This document shows, in pieces, positions 1 to 6,124 of a DNA stretch of 16,463 nucleotides. The notes under the pieces are model-generated. The model saw only the letters and a list, made by a program, of their open reading frames with translations. It was not told the DNA's origin and made no database searches. This DNA is from Alphaproteobacteria bacterium (GTDB lineage Bacteria; Pseudomonadota; Alphaproteobacteria; Rhizobiales; Xanthobacteraceae): assembly GCA_005883445.1 (NCBI GenBank), contig VAZL01000514.1, positions 1 through 16,463 on the forward strand. The letters run 5' to 3'. The translations under genes were made by a program, and so were the position numbers. Numbering within the stretch: position 1 is the first letter of the stretch; each line of letters begins with the position of its first letter.

Positions 1-1
1 C

Positions 2-61
2 ATCGGCCGCAAGCTGCCCATGGACAAGATCAGGGAAGGCTTTGCCGGCTGCGCGGCGTGA
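2..61 (+). CDS. C-terminal end of a probable CobW/P47K-family GTP-binding protein (partial)
   Basis: An open frame enters from the left edge and stops with TGA at 59-61, giving the tail IGRKLPMDKIREGFAGCAA. The pattern of I-G-x-x-L, then an I-x-x-x-F helix, then a Cys near the end resembles the last helix of the CobW C-terminal domain found in metal-trafficking GTPases. From memory, such a gene often precedes a WD40 gene like the one at 252 in Bradyrhizobium relatives. Only 19 residues are visible, so the frame is fairly convincing but the family is a suggestion. Confidence 0.45.
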   Translation: MGRKLPMDKIREGFAGCAA

Positions 62-66
62 CGGTG

Positions 67-238
67 CCTCGCGTGTCCCGGCCAAGCGAGTGCGGAGCGC
101 GAGCGAAGAGCCGGGACCCAGGGCCACGCGACGGGTCCTTGTTCCAATTGACATGGCGCTTCGCGATTCTTGCGCTGGGTCCCGGTTCTCGTTCCGCTCG
201 CGCAAAAGCGCTCGCCGCACTCGCCCGGGACACGAGTG
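67..238. repeat. Long imperfect inverted repeat (intergenic palindromic element)
   Basis: Bases 67-123 are largely the reverse complement of bases 172-238. Both arms share the blocks GTGTCCCGG, CGAGTGCGG, GAGCG and CCGGGACCCAG, in order and with small indels. About 50 bp separate the arms. The element fills the gap between the stop codon of the upstream gene and the WD40 start. In layout and core words (GTGTCCCGG ... CCGGGACCCAG) it resembles the repeated palindromic elements scattered between genes in Bradyrhizobium and Rhodopseudomonas. That comparison is from memory. The inverted repeat itself is seen directly. Transcribed, it would fold into a long hairpin. Confidence 0.75.
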
Positions 239-251
239 AGATGCTGCCAAG

Positions 252-1259
252 ATGACCGATAGCCGCGCCAACACCCCGTCCGTCGTCGAGCGCACGCGGC
301 TGGTCAAGACCGGCGCGCCGGTGGTGGCCGCGCATTTTCTCAGGGAAACCGCGGCCTTCGTGCTCGGCGAGGGAGCGATCGTCTTGGTGCCGCGCGCGGG
401 CGAGGCGCGCAACGTCTCCGTGCACGACGGCGCCATCCTCGCCTCGGCCGCTGATGCGAAGCGTATCGTGACCGGCGGCGACGACGGCAAGGTGGTGGCG
501 ACCGACGCCGAGGGGGAAAGCACCATTCTCGCCGCCGGTGCCAAGCAGCGCTGGATCGACCACGTGGCGGTGGGCCCCGCCGGCGCGCTCGCGTGGTCGG
601 CGGGTAGAGAGGCGTGCGTGCGCACCGCCAAGGGCTCGGAGCGCACGCTCGAGGTGCCGTCGACCGTCGGGGGGCTGGCCTTCGCCCCGAAAGGCCTGCG
701 TCTCGCCGTCGCCCACTACAACGGCCTCACGCTCTGGTTTGCGAACGCGCAGAGCGAGCCGGAGCGATTGCAATGGAAGGGCTCCCATCTCGACGTGGCG
801 GTGAGCCCGGACGGGCGGTTCGTCATCACGTCCATGCAGGAGCCGACGTTGCACGGCTGGCGGCTTGCCGACCGCAAGGACATGCGCATGTCGGGCTACG
901 GCGCGCGCGTGCGCTCGCTCGACTGGAGCGTCGGCGGCAAGTGGCTCGCCACCTCGGGCTCGACCCAACTCATCCTATGGCCGTTCCAAGGCAAGGACGG
1001 CCCCATGGGCAAGGCGCCGCGCATTCTCGCGCCGGCGGAGGTGCAGGTCGAGGTCGTCGCCTGCCACCCGAAGCAGGAAGCGGTGGCGGTCGGCTATGCC
1101 GACGGGCTCGTTCTGCTGGTGCGCATCGAGGACGGCGCCGAGGTTTTGGCGCGCAAGGGAGCCGGCGCGCCGATTACCGCGCTCGCCTGGAGCGCGACCG
1201 GCGCGGCGCTCGCCGTCGGCGCCGAGGACGGCGAGGCCGGCGTCATCGATCTCGGGTGA
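252..1259 (+). CDS. WD40 repeat beta-propeller protein
   Basis: A 335-residue protein with no signal peptide or membrane segment, so cytoplasmic. It is built of WD-like repeats through most of its length. Visible examples are the strand patterns ending IVTGGDDGKVVATD, LAVAHYNGLTLWF, FVITSMQEPTLHGW, WLATSGSTQLILW and VAVGYADGLVLLV, enough for about a seven-bladed propeller. There is no catalytic motif, so a scaffold or binding role is likely. The ATG at 252 follows a purine-rich GAGTGAG about 11 bases upstream. It lies just after a probable CobW-family GTPase and may be co-transcribed with it, although the palindrome at 67-238 separates them. It converges on the DUF2147 gene, with 16 bases between stops. 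Any link to metal handling is inference from the neighbour only. Confidence 0.85.
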   Translation: MTDSRANTPSVVERTRLVKTGAPVVAAHFLRETAAFVLGEGAIVLVPRAGEARNVSVHDGAILASAADAKRIVTGGDDGKVVATDAEGESTILAAGAKQRWIDHVAVGPAGALAWSAGREACVRTAKGSERTLEVPSTVGGLAFAPKGLRLAVAHYNGLTLWFANAQSEPERLQWKGSHLDVAVSPDGRFVITSMQEPTLHGWRLADRKDMRMSGYGARVRSLDWSVGGKWLATSGSTQLILWPFQGKDGPMGKAPRILAPAEVQVEVVACHPKQEAVAVGYADGLVLLVRIEDGAEVLARKGAGAPITALAWSATGAALAVGAEDGEAGVIDLG

Positions 1260-1261
1260 CC

Positions 1262-1286
1262 GCCGCGTGAAGCGGCTATTTCTTCT
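1262..1286 (+). terminator. Weak hairpin terminator after the WD40 gene
   Basis: A 5-bp stem GCCGC/GCGGC (1262-1266 and 1272-1276, loop GTGAA) follows the WD40 stop directly and leads into the pyrimidine-rich TATTTCTTCT. The stem is short and the T-run is interrupted, so termination would be inefficient. It overlaps the end of the convergent DUF2147 gene. Confidence 0.35.
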
Positions 1287-1803
1287 GCGCCGCGCCCGCG
1301 CCCTTCGGTGCCGGGCGCGCGCCCTGGGAGCTGAGCGCATTGTCGGGCAGCCGGTTCCATGTCTGGCTGCGGCCGAACAGTGAAATGCCGAGGTAGCCGC
1401 GCACTTCGAGCTTGTTGCCGTCGGGACTGAGGCGCATCAGCGCGCGATAGACCGAGCCGTCGCGCGGGTCCATGATCGTCCCGTTTTCGTACGAATCTCC
1501 GTTGCGGCGCATCCCCTTGATCAACGCCAGGCCCAGCACGGGCGCGCCCTTCTCCGCGCCTTCGCACCGGTCGCAAACCCAATTCTCGTCTTCGCCGGGC
1601 TTGAAGAAGATTTTGACGAGGTTGCCTACGTAGACGCCGTTGCGCTCCGTGATCTTGAACCAGCTCTCGGGCTTGCCGGTATTATCGTCGACTTGCTCCC
1701 ATAAGCCGGCGGCCGTCGGCTCGGCGGCGCGAACGGGCAAGCCCGTCGCGCCCCCGAGAACGAGGGCACCGATGATGATCGATCTTGGCAAGGACGCTCC
1801 CAT
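1276..1803 (-). CDS. Exported DUF2147 family protein
   Basis: A 175-residue protein when started at the ATG at 1803. Residues 1-27 form a signal peptide: a short basic start, a hydrophobic IIIGALVLGGATGL core, and an A-A cleavage site before EPTAAG. The rest matches the DUF2147 pattern: G-L-W near the start, an ENW-C-x-x-C segment, GTIMDPRDGSVYRA, then KLEVRGYLGISLFGRSQTW near the C-terminus. The family is periplasmic or secreted with unknown function; many members have this RGYxG-S-x-G-R-x-x-x-W end. The frame stays open to 2061, but the extra 86 residues have no family character. The start is uncertain among three ATGs 15 bases apart (1803, 1818, 1833). The last is preferred because GGGGAG lies 7 bases upstream and the signal peptide begins there. 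Confidence 0.88.
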   Translation of the reverse strand: MGASLPRSIIIGALVLGGATGLPVRAAEPTAAGLWEQVDDNTGKPESWFKITERNGVYVGNLVKIFFKPGEDENWVCDRCEGAEKGAPVLGLALIKGMRRNGDSYENGTIMDPRDGSVYRALMRLSPDGNKLEVRGYLGISLFGRSQTWNRLPDNALSSQGARPAPKGAGAAQKK

Positions 1804-1839
1804 CACAACGCTCCCCATCACTACGCTCCCCATCACAAC
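1796..1839 (-). repeat. 15-bp tandem repeat carrying Shine-Dalgarno plus ATG
   Basis: Read on the minus strand, the unit GTTGTGATGGGGAGC occurs about three times, with one base change and a partial last copy. It encodes V-V-M-G-S in frame. Each full unit contains an ATG and then GGGGAG. The GGGGAG of one unit therefore sits 7 bases upstream of the ATG of the next. ATGs lie at 1833, 1818 and 1803. The last two have this Shine-Dalgarno and the first does not. Confidence 0.85.
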
Positions 1840-2068
1840 ACTTGCGATCTTGTGCCTGCGATTTTTTTGACCCAATCCAACCCATCGGGGGTGGTCCATG
1901 GCATGGCGCGAGACTGTGGTGATTTCGCGGAATTTCGACGCGCGTGGGAACCCGCCGCTGCGTCCGAGAGGATTGGCGAGAGCCACTTTCGCGCGATTGG
2001 CCCCAGCCCCCGTGATCATTCCGGTTCGCAAATCCCGCGTCCCGGAACGACCGCGGATCAAGATGTCG

Positions 2069-3520
2069 CTAGTTCACGAACACGTTGCTGAACTGCCAGG
2101 GATCGCTGGTGTCGAGGGTTTCCGGAAACAGCTCGCTGCGGCCGACGAGCGGCGTCCAGTCGGTATAGCACCCGATCACTGGACCGAGATAAGGCCGCTG
2201 CAGGTCGAGGCAACGACGGAAATCCATTTCATCCGCCTCGACGATGCCGCGCTCGGGATTCTCCAGCATCCACACCATGCCGGCGAGCACGGCCGACGTC
2301 ACCTGCAGGCCGGTCGCGTTCTGGTAGGGGGCGAGCCGCCGGGTTTCCTCGATCGAGAGCTGCGAACCATACCAATAGGCGTTCTTGGCGTGGCCGTAGA
2401 GCAGCACGCCGAGCTCGTCGATGCCGTCGACGATGTCGTCCTCGGACAGGATGTGCCAGGTCTGCTGCGGCTTCCACTGCGCGCCCGCCAATTCGTGCAG
2501 CGACAACACGGCGTCGTCGCAGGGGTGATAGGCGTAGTGGCAGGTCGGCCGGTAGACGACCTTGCCGTTCTCCCGCAGCGTGAAGTAGTCGGCGATCGAG
2601 ATCGACTCGTTGTGGGTGATCATGAAGCCGTGCTGCGCCCGCGCCGTGGGCGTCCACGAACGCACCCGCGTGCTGGCGCCCGGGCGCGTGAGGTAGATCG
2701 CCGCGCCGCATCCGAAGCTGTGGCGTGCCGCCCCCGGCGGCAGCGTCTTTTCGTGCGTGCCCCAGCCGAGCTCCGACGGCTGCAGGCCTTCCGAGAGAAA
2801 GCCTTCGACCGACCACGTGTTGACGAACTTTCCGTGCGGCTTGGGATCGCGGGCGCGCTGGGTATCGCGCTCGGCAATGTGGATGCCCTTGACGCCGGTG
2901 CGCTGCATCAGGCGTCCCCAGTCCTCGCGCGTCTGCGGCTCGACGAAGTCGAGCTTGAGTTCGCCGGCGATGTCGACCAGCGCCTGCTTCACCATCCAGG
3001 AGACCATGCCGGGATTGGCGCCGCAGCAGCTCACGGCGGTGATGCCGCCGGGGCGGCGCCGCCGCAGATCGAGCACGCTCTCCCGCAGCGCGTAATTGGA
3101 GCGCTCCGAAATCGATCGCTCGCGGTTGGTGTAGAGGCCCGGCCAGGGCTCGACCACCGTGTCGATGTAGAAAGCGTCGAGGTCCTTGCTGAACTCCATC
3201 AGGTCGACCGAGGAGGTATCGACCGAGAGGTTGACGATCATGCCGCGCCCCGGCCCCGTGGTCAGCAGCGGGGTGAGGATGTCGCGATAGTTCTCCTTCG
3301 TCAGCGCCCGGTGAATGAACCGGATCTGCCGCTCGTCGAGCAGGCGACGGTCGCTGTCGTCCGGCGCGATGACGACGAACTTCGCGCGGTCGAAGGCGAT
3401 GTGCCGCTCGATCAGCGGCAGGGTGCCCTTGCCGATGGAGCCGAACCCGATCATCACAATCGGGCCGTCGAAACGGGCATGGAGCGGCCCGCTTTCGGTC
3501 GAGGGGGTGGTAGCGTTCAC
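2069..3520 (-). CDS. hss: Homospermidine synthase
   Basis: A 483-residue protein, close to the usual length of bacterial homospermidine synthase (about 475-485). The enzyme makes sym-homospermidine from putrescine (with spermidine or a second putrescine as aminobutyl donor) by an NAD-dependent transfer in the cytoplasm. The N-terminus carries the Rossmann nucleotide loop G-F-G-S-I-G-K-G at residues 25-32. Mid-protein AVSCCGANPGMVSWMVKQAL is characteristic of the family, which shares the saccharopine dehydrogenase fold. Other typical segments are DTVVEPWPGLY and YAYHPCDDAV. The start is GTG at 3520, with TGAGGAGT 8 bases upstream. It is the last gene of the polyamine operon, 32 bases after the acetyltransferase. 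No clear intrinsic terminator is visible between its stop and 1833. Confidence 0.95.
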   Translation of the reverse strand: MNATTPSTESGPLHARFDGPIVMIGFGSIGKGTLPLIERHIAFDRAKFVVIAPDDSDRRLLDERQIRFIHRALTKENYRDILTPLLTTGPGRGMIVNLSVDTSSVDLMEFSKDLDAFYIDTVVEPWPGLYTNRERSISERSNYALRESVLDLRRRRPGGITAVSCCGANPGMVSWMVKQALVDIAGELKLDFVEPQTREDWGRLMQRTGVKGIHIAERDTQRARDPKPHGKFVNTWSVEGFLSEGLQPSELGWGTHEKTLPPGAARHSFGCGAAIYLTRPGASTRVRSWTPTARAQHGFMITHNESISIADYFTLRENGKVVYRPTCHYAYHPCDDAVLSLHELAGAQWKPQQTWHILSEDDIVDGIDELGVLLYGHAKNAYWYGSQLSIEETRRLAPYQNATGLQVTSAVLAGMVWMLENPERGIVEADEMDFRRCLDLQRPYLGPVIGCYTDWTPLVGRSELFPETLDTSDPWQFSNVFVN

Positions 3521-3552
3521 GTCCGTTACTCCTCAGCAAGAGGTGACAGGGA

Positions 3553-4119
3553 TCACGCCGCGCGCGGCGCGACGCTGTTGTCGCTGTCGACGAGGCCCGC
3601 AACCAGGGTGGCAAGATCGGGCCGCTGCTCGAGCGGACTTCGGGCGCCGATCAGCCCACGGGCACCGTCGAGTGCGCCGGGCTTGAGCTCGCACCCAAGC
3701 AGCCGGTGCCGCTCGTACGGCCCGGGCAGCCACAGCGCGCTGGTCTTCTCGCTGGAGAAGCCAAACCGCGAGTAATAGGGCGCATCCCCGACCAGCAGCA
3801 CGGCGTCATGGCGGAGACGGGCGGCCTCGCGCAGCGCGTGGTGCATCAGCGTCGAGCCGATGCCGCGCCTGCGGCGGTCGGGCGCGACCGCGAGCGGGCC
3901 GAGCAGCAGCGCCCGCCGGTCGGGACCGGCCGACACCCGCCAGAGCCGCACCGTACCGACGATGCGGCGGCCCTCGGCGGCAACCAGCGCCAGTTCCGCT
4001 CGACGCCCTTCGCGCAAGCGCTCCGACGCCTTCGTGAACCGGGCCGGCCCGTAGGCGAGGTCGAGCAGCGCGTCACGCGCTGCAGCCTCGGCCGGCCGTT
4101 CCTTACGGACGGTAACCAT
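3553..4119 (-). CDS. GNAT N-acetyltransferase, YhbS-like (COG3153 type)
   Basis: A 188-residue cytoplasmic protein. The acetyl-CoA loop is LLGPLAVAPDRRRRGIGSTL (about residues 71-90), with the R-x-x-G-x-G signature at RRRGIG. It is followed by LLVGDAPYYSRFGF, typical of the YhbS branch of GNAT enzymes. The C-terminal 40 residues are loosely conserved. The start ATG at 4119 has GGAG 7-8 bases upstream. It lies 20 bases after ornithine decarboxylase and 32 before homospermidine synthase, so the three are almost certainly one transcript. That position makes an amine or polyamine substrate plausible, but nothing in the sequence identifies the acceptor. The family call is secure and the substrate unknown. 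Confidence 0.88.
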   Translation of the reverse strand: MVTVRKERPAEAAARDALLDLAYGPARFTKASERLREGRRAELALVAAEGRRIVGTVRLWRVSAGPDRRALLLGPLAVAPDRRRRGIGSTLMHHALREAARLRHDAVLLVGDAPYYSRFGFSSEKTSALWLPGPYERHRLLGCELKPGALDGARGLIGARSPLEQRPDLATLVAGLVDSDNSVAPRAA

Positions 4120-4139
4120 CTCAGATCTCCGTCCGCCCG

Positions 4140-5270
4140 CTAGATGTGGTACGTCTTCAGCGGCCTGAAGCCGTTGAAGGCCACCGACGAATAGGTCGCG
4201 GTGTACGCGCCGGTGCCCTCGATCAGCACCTTGTCGCCGATCTCGAGACTGATCGGCAAGGCATAGGGCTCGCGCTCGTACATCACGTCGGCCGAATCAC
4301 AGGTCGGCCCCGCCAGCACGCAGGGCGCCAGCTCGTCGCCGTCGTGCGGGGTGCGGATCGGATAACGGATCGATTCGTCCATGGTCTCGGCGAGGCCGCC
4401 GAACTTGCCGATGTCGAGGTAGACCCAGCGCACGTCGTCGTTCTCGCTCTTCTTGGAGACGAGCACGACCTCCGCCTCGATGACGCCGGCATTCCCGACC
4501 ATGCCGCGGCCCGGCTCGATGATCGTCTCCGGGATGCGGTTGCCGAAATGCCGGCGCAAGGCGCGGAAGATCGACGAGCCGTAGGTCTTCACCGTCGGCA
4601 CGTTCTTGAGATATTTGGTCGGGAATCCGCCCCCGAGATTGACCATGGTCAGGTTGAGGCCGCGCTCGCCGCATTCGCGGAACACGGCCGCCGCCGAGGC
4701 GAGCGCCCGGTCCCAGGCATGCGGATTGCGCTGCTGCGAACCGACGTGGAAGGAGACGCCATAGGCTTCGAGGCCGCGGCGATGGGCGTGCTCGAGCACG
4801 TCGGCCGCCATGGCCGGCTCGCAGCCGAACTTGCGCGACAACGGCCATTCCGCCCCGACGCAGTCGGAGAGGATGCGGCAAAACACGCGCGCGCCAGGGG
4901 CGGCGCGGGCGATCTTGTCCACCTCGGCGGTGCAGTCGACGGCGTAAAGGCGCACGCCGAGCGCATAGGCGCGCGCCACGTCGCGCTCCTTCTTGATGGT
5001 GTTGCCGAAGGAGATGCGGTCCGCCGGCGCGCCGGCCGCGAGCACCATCTCGATCTCGGTGACCGAGGCGGCGTCGAAGCTCGACCCGAGTGCGGCGAGG
5101 AGCGCCAGCACCTCGGGCGCCGGGTTGGCCTTCACGGCATAGAACACCTTCGTATCCGGCAGCGCCTTGGCGAAGGCCAGATAGTTTTCGCGCACGACGT
5201 CGAGATCGACGACGAGGCAGGGGCCGTCCTCGGCCCGCTTACGCAGGAACTGGCGGATGCGCGCGGTCAT
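4140..5270 (-). CDS. odc: Ornithine (ornithine/lysine) decarboxylase, PLP fold type III
   Basis: A 376-residue protein, the normal length for the alphaproteobacterial alanine-racemase-fold ornithine decarboxylase. It releases CO2 from ornithine to give putrescine. The PLP lysine is K47 in VFYAVKANP. Further along are HVGSQQ, the glycine-rich phosphate loop NLGGGFP, EPGRGMVGNAG, and near the C-terminus GPTCDSADV with the catalytic Cys contributed across the dimer. The specificity helix cannot be read with certainty, so lysine as a second substrate stays possible. The ATG at 5270 is chosen because TGGGGAGA lies 6 bases upstream and the protein then begins as the family does. The frame stays open to a TTG at 5441, but that extension falls in the leader. 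It is the first gene of the operon and supplies putrescine for homospermidine synthase downstream. Confidence 0.95.
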   Translation of the reverse strand: MTARIRQFLRKRAEDGPCLVVDLDVVRENYLAFAKALPDTKVFYAVKANPAPEVLALLAALGSSFDAASVTEIEMVLAAGAPADRISFGNTIKKERDVARAYALGVRLYAVDCTAEVDKIARAAPGARVFCRILSDCVGAEWPLSRKFGCEPAMAADVLEHAHRRGLEAYGVSFHVGSQQRNPHAWDRALASAAAVFRECGERGLNLTMVNLGGGFPTKYLKNVPTVKTYGSSIFRALRRHFGNRIPETIIEPGRGMVGNAGVIEAEVVLVSKKSENDDVRWVYLDIGKFGGLAETMDESIRYPIRTPHDGDELAPCVLAGPTCDSADVMYEREPYALPISLEIGDKVLIEGTGAYTATYSSVAFNGFRPLKTYHI

Positions 5271-5276
5271 TGGCGC

Positions 5277-5284
5277 TCTCCCCA
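5277..5284 (-). promoter_or_regulatory. Ornithine decarboxylase ribosome binding site with a matching anti-sequence in the leader
   Basis: UGGGGAGA on the minus strand ends 6 bases before the ATG at 5270. Its exact 8-base complement UCUCCCCA occurs in the same transcript at 5409-5402, with one more possible G-U pair. The site could be masked by long-range pairing. Confidence 0.7.
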
Positions 5285-5397
5285 CGGCTGCAGGCGGCGA
5301 ACCGCCCGGTGATGCGGGTTGTGAACTTGATCGCCTGGTGCGCGATGGGGACGCACTGGCGAACGTGGGCTCTCGACCCGCTGTGCTGCCTTGGATT

Positions 5398-5500
5398 GGA
5401 ATGGGGAGATCCCACTCCGCACGGCCGGCAATGATGAACAAGCCTCTTCGGTAGCCACGCCGGCGGTGGAAGGCCGGCAGAGACCAAGGAAGCCCGGTCC
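5398..5500 (-). promoter_or_regulatory. Structured leader upstream of ornithine decarboxylase, probable speF RNA motif
   Basis: This minus-strand segment lies in the 5' leader of an alphaproteobacterial ornithine decarboxylase gene, where the speF motif (Corbino et al. 2005 set of alphaproteobacterial RNAs) is found. It holds a hairpin GCCGGC-loop-GCCGGC (5478-5473 with 5464-5459), a third GCCGGC at 5429-5424 able to compete with either arm, and an 8-bp hairpin GGAGUGGG/CCCAUUCC (5418-5411 with 5405-5398, including a G-U pair). The loop and 3' arm of the last hairpin contain the anti-Shine-Dalgarno. There is no U-run, so control of translation fits better than attenuation. The motif name comes from position and recall; no covariance model was run. 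Confidence 0.55.
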
Positions 5501-5698
5501 GTCGTTGCTTTAAGCCGCGTCCCCCGTTGAGCGCGGGGTGTGCCGGTTTCGCCTCCGGCTGCCGGTCAAGTGGATTCGGAGCTCAGACGATCGCAGTACT
5601 CAGTCTGCGATCTTGCTCCGGGCGGCTGTCCGGCCTCTTGTCCGGATGCCCACCGACCGACACACGGCCACAGGCACGTGCGAAATTGGGCAATTGCG

Positions 5699-5727
5699 CA
5701 CATAAGCGATGTTTACGCGCTTGACAA
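5699..5727 (-). promoter_or_regulatory. Putative sigma-70 type promoter for the polyamine operon
   Basis: On the minus strand TTGTCA (-35, at 5727-5722) is followed after 17 bases by TATGTG (-10, at 5704-5699). A run of seven A's directly upstream of the -35, with AATT next to it, looks like an UP element. Transcription would start near 5690 and give a 5' leader of about 420 bases ahead of ornithine decarboxylase. The site is predicted only from sequence. Confidence 0.45.
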
Positions 5728-5803
5728 GAATTTTTTTCGTTCGCGCTCGCCGGTCGCGGCGCGTCGAGGCGCCGGGCGAGCACCGCTGCGGGTGAGAGCG
5801 TCG

Positions 5804-6064
5804 TCAGCCGCGGGTGGTGAACGGCTCGACGCGCCGGGCGTTGCGGATGAACGCGACCATGACGGCGATGCCGCAGGCGAAGAAGATGCCCTGCATGATA
5901 TGCACGCCGTAAGGCCCCAAATCCAAGTAGCTGGCGACCGCCCAGCCGCCGGCAAAGGCGGCGCCGAAGACCTCGGCGCCGATCAGGATCGCCGCGCTGA
6001 AGACGGTCAGCACGTTCTGCCACGCGATCCGGCGATTGCCGTTGGGGTTTTCTCTGCGGCTCAT
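5804..6064 (-). CDS. Small two-helix membrane protein of unknown function
   Basis: An 86-residue protein with a polar, basic start (MSRRENPNGNRR). Two hydrophobic segments follow, at about residues 16-45 (NVLTVFSAAILIGAEVFGAAFAGGWAVAS) and 52-72 (YGVHIMQGIFFACGIAVMVAF), then a positively charged tail. The basic residues at both ends suggest an inner-membrane hairpin with both termini in the cytoplasm. I do not recognise the family beyond small hypothetical membrane proteins of Bradyrhizobium type. It starts 59 bases after the aldolase stop on the same strand and may be translated from the same message. The ribosome binding site is weak (GAGAA). Confidence 0.75.
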   Translation of the reverse strand: MSRRENPNGNRRIAWQNVLTVFSAAILIGAEVFGAAFAGGWAVASYLDLGPYGVHIMQGIFFACGIAVMVAFIRNARRVEPFTTRG

Positions 6065-6124
6065 GGCATGGTTCTCGTCGGCGGGCGCAATCTCTGCGAA
6101 AGCGCGGGCCGAATCAAGCGTCGG

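Larger units (their letters stand above)
5271..5803 (-). other. 533-bp gene-free region: ornithine decarboxylase leader and promoter
   Basis: No credible coding sequence lies here. The 3' half (5271-5500) is the decarboxylase leader. Further upstream on the minus strand are a perfect 8-bp inverted repeat GATCGCAG/CTGCGATC (5589-5596 and 5605-5612, 8-base loop) and a small CCCCG/CGGGG hairpin near 5522-5538. A promoter-like site follows at 5699-5727 with an A-tract beyond it. The inverted repeat could be an operator or part of the leader fold; nothing decides between them. Confidence 0.6.

Noticed and set aside
1898..3775. A 625-codon open frame on the plus strand opposite hss
   Set aside because: It is antisense to a well supported enzyme gene, has a low-complexity charged composition (H, R, D, V) and no family pattern. 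It is typical of GC-rich mirror frames.
5271..5441. N-terminal extension of ornithine decarboxylase from a TTG at 5441
   Set aside because: The extension has no similarity to the family, and the ATG at 5270 has a good Shine-Dalgarno. The open frame is probably chance in GC-rich leader sequence. A translated leader peptide was considered but has no ribosome site I can point to.
5728..5740. T-run on the plus strand as part of an intrinsic terminator
   Set aside because: There is no plus-strand gene upstream and no GC-rich stem directly before it. Read on the minus strand it is an A-tract beside a -35 element.
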